From AG25 sp035517615 (GTDB lineage: Bacteria > Gemmatimonadota > Gemmatimonadetes > Gemmatimonadales > GWC2-71-9), in assembly GCA_035517615.1 (NCBI GenBank), contig DATIYM010000059.1, positions 1 to 26,039 on the forward strand: DNA of 26,039 bases, given 5' to 3'. The notes below the pieces were generated by a model. That model was not told the origin of the DNA, made no database searches, and worked only from the letters and a program-made list of their open reading frames with translations. Position 1 is the stretch's first letter; each line of letters starts with the position of its first letter. This document shows positions 16,305-23,617 of the stretch, one piece after another. The translations under genes were made by a program, and so were the position numbers.

Positions 16305-16696
16305 GGCATGTGCTCCGAGAGCTGACGTGCAAGCTCTTGCGGGTCAAAAGGTTTGAGAACCACGCCGGCCGCCCCCACCCGCGTCACCCGCGCCTCGTCC
16401 AACTCCTTGCGCGCCGTCAGCAGCACAATCGGGATCCCAGCTGTGGCCGGATTCGCCTTGAGACGCTGGCAGACCTCATAGCCGTCCATTTCCGGCATCA
16501 TGACGTCGACTACGATCAGGTCGAGCGCGGGACCGTCCGGGGAACGGGAAGAGGGGGCGGTGGCCAAGGAAATACCCGCCGCGCCAGATGATGCGGTAGT
16601 GACCTTCCAACCCGCTGTGAATTCGAGGGTTAGGCGGATAAGGTTGAGCAGGTCACGGTCATCGTCGATCACTAACGCGCGGAACGCGCCGGCCAT
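16301..16696 (-). CDS. Single-domain response regulator (stand-alone receiver)
   Basis: The 131-aa protein is a receiver domain and nothing more: acidic pair IDDDRD near residues 10-14, phosphoacceptor Asp64 in LIVVDVMMPEMDGYEV, Thr in VLLTARKELDE and the conserved Lys in VVLKPFDPQEL. About eight extra residues (APSSRSPDG) sit before the phosphoacceptor strand. Without an output domain it probably acts as a phosphate shuttle or protein-interaction switch, like CheY or Spo0F. It is the first gene of the operon with the two hybrid kinases (GTGA overlap) and diverges from the sigma-54 activator across 43 bp. An imperfect hairpin (16701-16720) lies in that gap. Confidence 0.92.
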   Translation of the reverse strand: MAGAFRALVIDDDRDLLNLIRLTLEFTAGWKVTTASSGAAGISLATAPSSRSPDGPALDLIVVDVMMPEMDGYEVCQRLKANPATAGIPIVLLTARKELDEARVTRVGAAGVVLKPFDPQELARQLSEHMP

Positions 16697-16739
16697 AAAT
16701 CCTGGCTCGGGGGAGCAGGGATGCCAATATTACCAGCCT

Positions 16740-18149
16740 GTGAACCCCCGAATCTATATTCTGGACGACGATCTGGTGTATGCGAAGCTGGTCGCCGCCA
16801 ATCTCGGGCCCCAGGGGCGCTACCGGATCGAGCTGTTTACCGACCCCGAGGCGCTCCTCTCCCGTACCGCCGATCTCGTTCCAGATGCAGTGATCACCGA
16901 CCTGGTCATGCCCGGGATCACCGGTGTGGACGTGGCCCGCCGGTTACGCGCCAAACACCCGACATTGCCGATCTTCGTCCTCACCGGTCACGGTGAGATC
17001 GCAAGCGCCATCGAGAGCCTCAAGGCGGGGGCCACCGAGTACCTCACCAAGCCCGTCAATGTCGACGAGCTGAACACCCTGCTGGGGCGCTCGCTGCGCG
17101 AGCGACCGTTGCTCGAGGCTGGTGCCTCGCTCGAGCGTGCTCGCGGGGAGGAGTTCTCCGTCTCCGCGATTCTCGGCCGCCACGAGAAAGTCGAAGCGCT
17201 GCGTACGTTTGTACGCCGCATGGCCGAGATCCCGCGACCCACGATCCTGCTGCTCGGGGAAAGCGGGACCGGGAAAAACCTCGTCGCGCAGGCGATTCAT
17301 TATTCCAGCCCCCATTCGAGCGGCCGTTTCGTCGAGATCAACTGCTCGGCGCTGCCGCCACAGCTCCTCGAAGCCGAGCTATTCGGGTTTATGAAGGGCG
17401 CATTTACGGATGCGAAAGAACCCAAGCGCGGGCTCATTGAGCTGGCCGATGGCGGAACGTTGTTTCTCGACGAAATCGCGGAGCTTGACCTCGACCTGCA
17501 AGCGAAGCTGCTGAACGTGCTGGAAAGCCGGCGCTTCCGGCGGATCGGCGGCACCGAGGAGATGGAAGTTGAGCTGCGACTCGTGACCGCGACGAACCGT
17601 GCTCTCGAGGAGCTGGTCCGTGCCGGGCGGTTCCGGGCCGATCTCTACTATCGCGTCGCCGTGGCGTCGACCGTGCTTCCCGCCCTGCGCGAGATCGCGA
17701 GCGACGTGCCCGTGCTGGCCGATCATTTTCGCGAGCTGTTCAATCGCGAGTTCAAGAAGCGTGTCGAGTCGATCGAGCCCGCGGCGCTCGAGGTGCTGCA
17801 GCGCTGGTCCTGGCCGGGGAATGTGCGGGAGCTGCGCAACGTCGTCGAGCGGGCGATGATGTTTTCGGACGGGCCTGCGCTCACGCGCCGCGACCTGCCG
17901 GCACTCGGCGACCTGCAGCTCGAGGCGCGCCAGTCGGGAGGACGCAAGGAGCACATGCGTATCCCGCGTGGCTTGACGCTCCAAGAAGCCGAGCGCGAGT
18001 ACATTCGGCACACCCTCGAGGATACCAGCGGGAATATTCAGCGGGCCGCGGAGATCCTGGGTATCTCGCGCAAGAATCTCTGGGAGAAACGGAAGAAGTA
18101 CGGACTGCTTCCCCCGGACACGGACGCGGGAACGGGCAGCGCGGCATGA
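16740..18149 (+). CDS. Sigma-54-dependent response regulator (REC-AAA+-Fis, NtrC family)
   Basis: The 469-aa protein has an N-terminal receiver (1-120; Asp54 in VITDLVMPGITG, Lys in YLTKPVNVDEL). An AAA+ domain (about 140-375) follows, with Walker A GESGTGKN (173-180), Walker B GGTLFLDEIAEL, arginine-finger region RFRADLYYRV and WPGNVRELRNVVERA. A Fis-type helix-turn-helix lies at the end (IQRAAEILGISRKNLWEKRK). The sigma-54 contact loop reads GAFTDA (220-225) rather than GAFTGA, a natural variant. It should drive sigma-54 RNA polymerase open-complex formation when phosphorylated, presumably by the divergent kinase operon. Two sigma-54 promoter matches lie downstream, the first 100 bp after its stop, so the surface-protein genes are the likely targets. 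GTG 16740 is the only in-frame start placing NPRIYILDDD at the N-terminus; its ribosome binding site is weak. Confidence 0.93.
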   Translation: MNPRIYILDDDLVYAKLVAANLGPQGRYRIELFTDPEALLSRTADLVPDAVITDLVMPGITGVDVARRLRAKHPTLPIFVLTGHGEIASAIESLKAGATEYLTKPVNVDELNTLLGRSLRERPLLEAGASLERARGEEFSVSAILGRHEKVEALRTFVRRMAEIPRPTILLLGESGTGKNLVAQAIHYSSPHSSGRFVEINCSALPPQLLEAELFGFMKGAFTDAKEPKRGLIELADGGTLFLDEIAELDLDLQAKLLNVLESRRFRRIGGTEEMEVELRLVTATNRALEELVRAGRFRADLYYRVAVASTVLPALREIASDVPVLADHFRELFNREFKKRVESIEPAALEVLQRWSWPGNVRELRNVVERAMMFSDGPALTRRDLPALGDLQLEARQSGGRKEHMRIPRGLTLQEAEREYIRHTLEDTSGNIQRAAEILGISRKNLWEKRKKYGLLPPDTDAGTGSAA

Positions 18150-18159
18150 TACCGACTTG

Positions 18160-18175
18160 GTTACTGATCGGTAAC
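18160..18175. promoter_or_regulatory. Candidate upstream activating site, palindrome GTTAC-N6-GTAAC (copy 1)
   Basis: GTTACTGATCGGTAAC forms 5-bp inverted arms with a 6-bp centre, followed by a further GTTAAC (18176-18181). It ends 73 bp before the GG of the sigma-54 promoter at 18248. A palindrome with the same arms and spacing lies at nearly the same distance from the second sigma-54 promoter. The divergently encoded NtrC-type activator is the natural candidate binder. Confidence 0.6.
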
Positions 18176-18247
18176 GTTAACCCGCAGGCTGTCAACTCCA
18201 TAGTCGTCTAACATTAATAACATGAATTGCTTAGAGTCTCCAGTCGC

Positions 18248-18263
18248 GGGCATAGCCCTTGCT
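18248..18263 (+). promoter_or_regulatory. Sigma-54 promoter upstream of the beta-repeat protein gene
   Basis: GGGCAT-AGCCC-TTGCT matches the -24/-12 consensus TGGCAC-N5-TTGCW, with GG at 18249-18250, exactly 10 bases, then GC at 18261-18262. Transcription should start near 18274, about 72 bases before the chosen TTG start codon. Confidence 0.65.
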
Positions 18264-18280
18264 TGGCCGTACCTCCGCAC

Positions 18281-18311
18281 CCTCCGGCCGCCACCCCCTG
18301 TCGGCCGGAGG
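18281..18311 (+). other. Stem-loop in the 5' untranslated region of the beta-repeat protein mRNA
   Basis: CCTCCGGCCG (18281-18290) pairs perfectly with CGGCCGGAGG (18302-18311) around an 11-base loop. It lies just after the predicted sigma-54 start site and 25 bases before the ribosome binding site. There is no T run after it, so it is more likely a mRNA-stabilising or regulatory structure than a terminator. Confidence 0.6.
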
Positions 18312-18345
18312 CATTGCCCACGACGCGAGAAACGCGAGGGCGAAT

Positions 18346-21300
18346 TTGGCGCAGGCGCCGGCACGATCGTTTAAACGTTGGATCCCCATCGCCTTGTTGG
18401 GTGCTGGGCCATTGCTCATGCCCACCACCCTGGTTGCTCAGGCATTCCGGGCGTCGGCGCAAGCGGGTGCGACGACCGGCGTTTTGACTCTGACGGTCAA
18501 CCTGCCAGCCGGCACCGTCAGCGGCGACGTGATGATTGCTGCGATCGCTGTTCGTCCCAATACGGCGACCATCACGGCCCCCGTGGGATGGACGTTGATC
18601 CGCCGCACCGATAACGCGAACACCAACCAGAGCTCGCAGGCCACATACCGCAGGGTGGCTGGTGCGGCCGAGCCGGCCAACTATTCCTGGACGTTCAGCA
18701 CGTCCACGGGATCGGCCGGCGGAATTGCGACTTTTTACGGGGTCAATACCACGACGCCGGTGGACGTCGAGAACGGCGTGACGACGCCGAGTGGGCTGAC
18801 CCACACCGCGCCCAGCGTGACGACGACGAAGGCGTACGACATGATCGTCACGACGCATAGTTATACGTCGGCGGCGACCTGGACCCCGCCTGCGGGAATG
18901 ACCGAAGCCGTCGACGTCGTCTCGGATCCGGTGCCGAATGCCGTCGGAATGACGCTGGAGTTGAACTACGTGGTGCAACCCGCTGCCGGAGCCACGGGCG
19001 CAAAGACCGCCACCGGTTCGAACGATGCCGACGTCGGTGTGGCGCAAACGGTGGGGTTGGCTCGGAACACGACCGCGACCTGGACCGGAGCCGTCAACAA
19101 TCAGTGGACCAACGCCGGCAACTGGTCGGGCTTGGGCGGTACGCCACTGGTGGGTGGAGAGGATCTCATTTTCCCCGGCGGCGCGGCCAACCTGTCCAAC
19201 ACCAATGGCATGGCGGCCGGCACCGGGTTCAACTCGATCACCATCTCGGGCAGCGGATACACGCTGGCCGGCAATTCGGTGGCGCTTGGCGCTGGCGGCC
19301 TCACGGATGCAAGCGTGGCGGGAACCAACACCATCAGTCTCGCCATGTCGTTCGCTGCGACCCGAACCGTTACGGTCACGGATCCCGGCACCACGCTGAC
19401 AGCCAGCGGCGTGCTGAGCGGTGCGGGGGGCCTGATCAAGGCCGGCTCGGGCGTGCTTGCGCTGAACGCGGCGAACACCTACACGGGCGGAACCACCGTA
19501 AATGGGGGTGTGCTCGACGTCCGCAACAACACGGCGTTGGGGACGGGAGCGGTGGTCGTGGCCAGTGGAGCGGCGCTGCAGGTTGACGGGACCGGATTTG
19601 CCATCCCGCGGGCGCTCACGCTGAACGGAACGGGCGTTGCAGGCGGCGGAGCGCTGCGCAATTTGGCCAACAACAACACGTGGTCCGGTGCGATCACGCT
19701 CGGCAGCGCGGCGCGCGTCAACTCCGATGCTGGCTTGCTCACTCTCTCCAACAACATCACCGGCGCCACGATGGGGCTCACGATCGGCGGCGCGGGCAAC
19801 ACGACGGTGAGTGGCGTCATCGGCACGACGAGCGGGACCCTGACCAAGGACGGAGCGGGTACGCTCACGTTGACTGCCGTGAACACCTACACGGGGGCCA
19901 CCACGGTCAGCGCGGGCACCCTCAAGCTCGGCATCGCGAACGCCATCAGCGCCACGAGCGATCTGACGGTCGCGGCTCTCGCCACGTTCGATCTCAGCGG
20001 CTTCAATGAAGCTGTTGGTTCGCTCGCGGGCGCGGGCACCGTCACGAATAGCGCGGCCGGCGCCGTCACGCTCACTTCCGGCGCCGACAATGCGAGTACC
20101 CTGTTCTCGGGACTCATCCAGAACGGCACGGGGGCGGTGGCGATCACCAAGACGGGTACGGGGACGCTGACCCTTTCGGGCTCGAACACCTACACGGGCC
20201 TCACGACGGTGAATGCGGGCGTGCTCGACGTGCAAAGCAGCACCGCGCTCGGGGCGGCCGGGACAGGCGCTACCGTTGCCAACGGGGCGGCGCTCCAGGT
20301 GGACGGCTCCGGGTTGTCGATCGCGGATCCGGTCACACTCAACGGGACCGGCATCGCGGCTGGCGGGGCGTTACGCAACATCACCGGCAGCAACACATGG
20401 TCCGGACCGATCACGTTAGGGAGCGCTTCGCGCATCAATGCCGATGCCGGGACGCTGACCATATCGAACAACATTACTGGCGCGGCACAGGCGCTCACGC
20501 TCGGAGGGGCTGGGAGCATCGTGGTGAGCGGAGTGATCGGGACTACGACCGGCAGCGTGACGAAGGACGGCAGCGGCACGGTCACGTTGAGTGGCAACAA
20601 CACCTACACCGGTAACACCGTGGTCAGTGCGGGCACGCTGCTGGTGAACGGCGCACAGGGTGGGAGTGCCGTGAGTCTCAATGGCGGCACGATCGGCGGC
20701 ACGGGAACGGTCGGGGCCATCACGTCTACGGCCGCCGGGGGAGCGGTTGCGCCCGGACAAGGTCCCGGCATCCTGAACAGTGGCAACGTGAATCTCAGCA
20801 CGGGAGCTCCCAGCTTCGTTGTTCAACTCAACGGTACGACGCTGGGAACCGGCTACGATCAGCTCAACGTGACGGGGACCGTCAATCTGACCGGAGCGAC
20901 ACTGAGCGGGTCAGTGGGATTCACGGCCACGGATGGCATGACGTTCACCATCATCAACAATGATGGCGCCGACGCGATCACGGGGACATTTGCCGGTCTG
21001 GCACAGGGCAGCACTGTGACGCTGAGTGGGCAGACCTTCAAGATCAGCTACACCGGAGGGACCGGCAACGATGTCGTGCTCACCAGGACCGCACCGCAAT
21101 TGGTTCTGGGAAACGCGGTCGTGCCGTCCGGAACGGCCCCGCCAGGCACTGATCTCGCGTACACGATGACGTTCACGAACTCCGGTTCTGCCCCGGCGCT
21201 CGGCATCGCCTTGAGCGATACCGTGCCTCTCAACTCCGACTTCAAGGTCGGATCCGCGACCACCAATCTCGGCTCGACTGGGTTGACGGTCGTCGTGGCC

Positions 21301-21474
21301 TACTCTAACAACGGCGGTGCCACCTGGACCTACGTACCGGCGAGCGGCGCCGGCGGCGCCCCGGCGGGCTATGATCGCCTGGTCACTCAGGTGCGCTGGA
21401 CCTTCACCGGCAGCCTGAGCCAGACCGCTCCGAATAACGCGGGGTCGATGGGCTTTACCGCCCGAATTCGGTAA
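18346..21474 (+). CDS. Large secreted protein with autotransporter-type beta-strand repeats and C-terminal DUF11 domain
   Basis: The 1042-aa protein starts at TTG 18346 with GAGGG 5 bases upstream. It places a clear signal peptide at the N-terminus: RSFKRW, then IPIALLGAGPLLMPTTLVAQA. Residues about 35-250 form a beta-rich domain of unknown type. From about 285 to 910 come Gly/Thr/Asn-rich repeats of the autotransporter-associated beta-strand type, with the signature NTYTGxTTVxxGxL at about 376, 512, 613 and 752, predicted to build a beta-helix. Residues about 915-1042 are a DUF11-like domain (YTMTFTNSGSAPALGIALSD). No C-terminal translocator barrel is present, so it is not a classical autotransporter; secretion would need another route. 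It is probably exported to the cell surface or matrix. A sigma-54 promoter and a palindromic site lie upstream, and the activator gene ends 196 bp before it. Confidence 0.85.
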   Translation: MAQAPARSFKRWIPIALLGAGPLLMPTTLVAQAFRASAQAGATTGVLTLTVNLPAGTVSGDVMIAAIAVRPNTATITAPVGWTLIRRTDNANTNQSSQATYRRVAGAAEPANYSWTFSTSTGSAGGIATFYGVNTTTPVDVENGVTTPSGLTHTAPSVTTTKAYDMIVTTHSYTSAATWTPPAGMTEAVDVVSDPVPNAVGMTLELNYVVQPAAGATGAKTATGSNDADVGVAQTVGLARNTTATWTGAVNNQWTNAGNWSGLGGTPLVGGEDLIFPGGAANLSNTNGMAAGTGFNSITISGSGYTLAGNSVALGAGGLTDASVAGTNTISLAMSFAATRTVTVTDPGTTLTASGVLSGAGGLIKAGSGVLALNAANTYTGGTTVNGGVLDVRNNTALGTGAVVVASGAALQVDGTGFAIPRALTLNGTGVAGGGALRNLANNNTWSGAITLGSAARVNSDAGLLTLSNNITGATMGLTIGGAGNTTVSGVIGTTSGTLTKDGAGTLTLTAVNTYTGATTVSAGTLKLGIANAISATSDLTVAALATFDLSGFNEAVGSLAGAGTVTNSAAGAVTLTSGADNASTLFSGLIQNGTGAVAITKTGTGTLTLSGSNTYTGLTTVNAGVLDVQSSTALGAAGTGATVANGAALQVDGSGLSIADPVTLNGTGIAAGGALRNITGSNTWSGPITLGSASRINADAGTLTISNNITGAAQALTLGGAGSIVVSGVIGTTTGSVTKDGSGTVTLSGNNTYTGNTVVSAGTLLVNGAQGGSAVSLNGGTIGGTGTVGAITSTAAGGAVAPGQGPGILNSGNVNLSTGAPSFVVQLNGTTLGTGYDQLNVTGTVNLTGATLSGSVGFTATDGMTFTIINNDGADAITGTFAGLAQGSTVTLSGQTFKISYTGGTGNDVVLTRTAPQLVLGNAVVPSGTAPPGTDLAYTMTFTNSGSAPALGIALSDTVPLNSDFKVGSATTNLGSTGLTVVVAYSNNGGATWTYVPASGAGGAPAGYDRLVTQVRWTFTGSLSQTAPNNAGSMGFTARIR
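19510..20640 (+). repeat. Internal duplication of a roughly 140-residue module in the beta-repeat protein
   Basis: The segment starting at 19510 (VLDVRNNTALG through NNTWSGAITLGSAARVNSDAG to TVSAGTLKL) recurs from 20221 (VLDVQSSTALG through SNTWSGPITLGSASRINADAG to VVSAGTLLV). The two units share most residues in the same order, with a different spacer of about 90 residues between them. This indicates tandem module duplication. Confidence 0.75.
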
Positions 21475-21494
21475 TAAGTCGCGTTACCTCTCCC

Positions 21495-21510
21495 GTTACC
21501 ATTCAGTAAC
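21495..21510. promoter_or_regulatory. Candidate upstream activating site, palindrome GTTAC-N6-GTAAC (copy 2)
   Basis: GTTACCATTCAGTAAC repeats the arm sequence and spacing of the site at 18160. An additional half-site GTTACC lies at 21483-21488. It ends 74 bp before the GG of the sigma-54 promoter at 21584, against 73 bp for copy 1. Confidence 0.6.
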
Positions 21511-21583
21511 AATACTCCCCGCCCCGAAAACGGCTTAATGCTGTAAATCATTAGTTCACAGGCAGTTAAAGATGTCCAACTCC

Positions 21584-21599
21584 CGGCACAACCCCTGCT
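21584..21599 (+). promoter_or_regulatory. Sigma-54 promoter upstream of the zinc-ribbon/DUF11 operon
   Basis: CGGCAC-AACCC-CTGCT matches TGGCAC-N5-TTGCW at all but two positions, and GG (21585-21586) and GC (21597-21598) have exactly 10 bases between them. It lies 33 bases before the zinc-ribbon gene start, leaving about 23 bases of untranslated leader that include AAAGGAG. Confidence 0.65.
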
Positions 21600-21632
21600 C
21601 TTGCCGCGGCCGACTGAAAGGAGTCGACCGCG

Positions 21633-21818
21633 ATGGTGTTGCGTTGTCCTCGATGCTCCGAGCTCCGGTTCTTCGGCCGCACGCAAGTGCTGGGCGAGCT
21701 GGTCGTGTGCCCGCATTGCGAGACGGTGTTCGGCTGGCGTGACAGCGGTCCGCTGCAGCAACCCGAGGCGTCCGCGGCGGAGCCGCGCGATACCAGTGCA
21801 CCCGAGTCCAAACCCTAG
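21633..21818 (+). CDS. Small zinc-ribbon protein, 61 aa
   Basis: Two CxxC knuckles, CPRC (residues 5-8) and CPHC (residues 26-29), are spaced as in a single zinc ribbon, with a short strand-rich segment between them (RFFGRTQVLGELVV). The C-terminal 20 residues are acidic and proline-rich and look disordered. There is no signal peptide, so it stays in the cytoplasm, unlike its neighbours. A GAAAGGAG site lies about 8-10 bases before the ATG. It is the first gene after the second sigma-54 promoter and is followed after 20 bases by the 168-aa DUF11 protein gene. The function is unknown; it may be a regulator or a chaperone-like accessory of the exported proteins, but nothing in the sequence decides this. 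Confidence 0.75.
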   Translation: MVLRCPRCSELRFFGRTQVLGELVVCPHCETVFGWRDSGPLQQPEASAAEPRDTSAPESKP

Positions 21819-21838
21819 AACCCGAAGGAGAAGACGTC

Positions 21839-22345
21839 ATGCACTCGTTCCGTTCCCTCGTGATTACCGTGGCCGCGCTGCTCGCGCTGGTTGCGCGCAG
21901 CGCCGTCGCCGGTCAGACGACGGCGCCCAAGCCGCTCGCGATCACGGCGCACAACGTCACCGCCGAAGCGGCGCACCGTGACGCGAAGGAGCTCGCGCGT
22001 CCCGGCGATGAGATCCGCTACTCGCTGGTGTTCACGAACACCGGCCAGAACAGCGTGAAGAACGTCCAGTTCACCGATCCCATTCCGCAGGGAACGGTCT
22101 ACGTGCTCGGCTCGGCTGCTGCTCCGCAGTCGACTCGCATCGACTACTCGATCGACGGCGGCAAGACCTGGTCCGAGCAGCCGATGATCGTGGCCGTTGA
22201 AAATGGCAAGACGGTACAGAAGCCGGCGCCGCGCGAGAACTACACGCACGTGCGCTGGACCGTGTTGGAATCCGTGGCGCCGGGTGCACAGGTGACCGCG
22301 GAGTTTCGCGCGCAGGTAGGTACGACCCCCGGCGAGGCCAAGTAA
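21839..22345 (+). CDS. Secreted single-domain DUF11 protein, 168 aa
   Basis: A signal peptide (SLVITVAALLALVARSAVAG, residues about 6-25) precedes one DUF11-type Ig-like domain: RPGDEIRYSLVFTNTGQNSV, then VQFTDPIPQGTVYV and a C-terminal VRWTVLESVAPGAQVTAEF. The middle, IDYSIDGGKTWSEQP, is closely echoed by the DUF11 domain at the end of the large beta-repeat protein (YSNNGGATWTYVP and QVRWTF), so the two domains are paralogous. DUF11 domains are found in many exported and cell-surface proteins and probably act as structural or adhesive modules. GAAGGAG lies before the ATG. It is the second gene of the sigma-54-controlled operon and is separated from the next by 42 bases. Confidence 0.82.
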   Translation: MHSFRSLVITVAALLALVARSAVAGQTTAPKPLAITAHNVTAEAAHRDAKELARPGDEIRYSLVFTNTGQNSVKNVQFTDPIPQGTVYVLGSAAAPQSTRIDYSIDGGKTWSEQPMIVAVENGKTVQKPAPRENYTHVRWTVLESVAPGAQVTAEFRAQVGTTPGEAK

Positions 22346-22387
22346 GTGTCCGGGCTCATTTCACATCACTCAGGGAAGGAGAGCAAC

Positions 22388-23602
22388 ATGTTGAAGTGGT
22401 CCACGCGCCTCGCCCTGGCCGTTGTGATGCTGTTCTCGGTCACTGCGGTCATGCAGGCGCAAACTCCGGAAGGCACGGTCATCACCAATACGGCGACCGT
22501 GACCTTCACCGATGCGAACAGCAATGCGTACGCGTCGGTCTCCGGCTCCGTGTCGGTCACGGTCGGGTTCGTCCCCGGTGTGACCGTCACAGCCAATACG
22601 CCGAGTCCCACGCCGGCCTCTCCGTCCGCCGCGGACACGCTGAACTTCTCCGTGGCGAATTCGGGTAACGGCACCGACAGCGTCACCGTCGCCGAAAATA
22701 TCTCCGTGGCGGGCGTCATCGCGGTCACGGGATATCGCTACGCGGCGACGACCTACGGCACTCTTGCGGCGTTGAACGCAGCCTTGGCCGCCGTGCCGAT
22801 CAGTCAGGCCGGCAACATCACGATCAAAATCGTCTACAACGTCGCGGCCAATAAGGGTGGGGTGAATACGGTCTATACCCTGACCGCGGCGTCGCGTCGC
22901 CACCCTGCGACCACGAGCAACGCGCAGTCGAGCATCACGCCCGCGCAGACCTACGCGGTGGCAGTCACACCGCACGGGGCCCAGAACCTCCAGCGGCTCC
23001 CGGGCAACGCGTACTCGTTCAACTTTACCGTACAAAACAACGGCAACGGCACGGACAACTTCGACGCCCTTGCCACGAGCCCCGGCTCGCCGGTCATCAC
23101 CATCGTTTCGGTGAACGGCGCGGCCGGCGACAGCGCGCGCATCACCCTCGCGGCTGGTGCGTCGCAGGCGGTCACGGTGGTCTACAACGTCGCCAACGTC
23201 GCCGCGGGCTCAACGGACACGCTGTACCTGCTGGGTCGCTCGGTGGGGCAGCCGTCCACGACCGACCAGGGCTTCGCGGACCTGACAGTCGTCAAGCCGA
23301 ACCTGACGCTCGTGAAAGCCGCGTATCTGGATGACGGCGTGACACCCGTCTCCGGCACGGTAATCCCCGGTCAGGTCATTCGCTACCGGGTCACGGTGAC
23401 GAACAACGGCTCGACCAACGCCGCCAGCGTGCAGGTGACGGATGCGCTGCCGGCGCAGGTCACGTACGTCTCCACCAGCTCGAGTACCGGGTGGAACGTA
23501 TCGGTGGCCGGTCAGAACATCACGGCCGACTACACCGGCACGGGCGGGCTACTCGCCGCCAGTTCGAACGCCATGTTCGAAGTCCGGGTCAGCATCAACT
23601 AG
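22388..23602 (+). CDS. Secreted multi-domain DUF11-like protein, 404 aa
   Basis: The ATG at 22388 follows GGAAGGAGAG at good spacing and starts the signal peptide (LKWSTRLALAVVMLFSVTAVMQAQ). In-frame codons upstream of it do not fit a signal peptide. The mature part has an N-terminal segment GTVITNTATVTFTD, then two related Ig-like units marked by LNFSVANSGNGTDSVTV and YSFNFTVQNNGNGTDNFDAL, and a C-terminal DUF11 domain (GQVIRYRVTVTNNGSTNAAS, VQVTDALPAQVTYVS). It is rich in Thr, Ser, Val, Ala and Asn with few charges, typical of extracellular beta-sandwich arrays. It has no anchor, barrel or sorting motif, so it may be secreted or bound by the next, larger protein. Third gene of the operon. 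Confidence 0.85.
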   Translation: MLKWSTRLALAVVMLFSVTAVMQAQTPEGTVITNTATVTFTDANSNAYASVSGSVSVTVGFVPGVTVTANTPSPTPASPSAADTLNFSVANSGNGTDSVTVAENISVAGVIAVTGYRYAATTYGTLAALNAALAAVPISQAGNITIKIVYNVAANKGGVNTVYTLTAASRRHPATTSNAQSSITPAQTYAVAVTPHGAQNLQRLPGNAYSFNFTVQNNGNGTDNFDALATSPGSPVITIVSVNGAAGDSARITLAAGASQAVTVVYNVANVAAGSTDTLYLLGRSVGQPSTTDQGFADLTVVKPNLTLVKAAYLDDGVTPVSGTVIPGQVIRYRVTVTNNGSTNAASVQVTDALPAQVTYVSTSSSTGWNVSVAGQNITADYTGTGGLLAASSNAMFEVRVSIN

Positions 23603-23617
23603 GCACCCCCGAGACCG

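Noticed and set aside
16701..16720. Hairpin between the divergent receiver and activator genes as a terminator
   Set aside because: The stem is imperfect, there is no T run on either strand, and the location is between divergent starts, where a terminator is not expected.
18241..18346. Possible cyclic-di-GMP (GEMM-type) riboswitch before the beta-repeat gene
   Set aside because: The conserved core segments and the GNRA-type loop and receptor pattern are not present; only a simple hairpin is seen.
18214..20235. Long minus-strand ORF (673 codons) opposite the beta-repeat protein gene
   Set aside because: It is a shadow of a repetitive GC-rich gene. Its composition (Arg, Gly, His, Asp) reflects complementing Thr/Gly/Asn codons, and it would run across the sigma-54 promoter.
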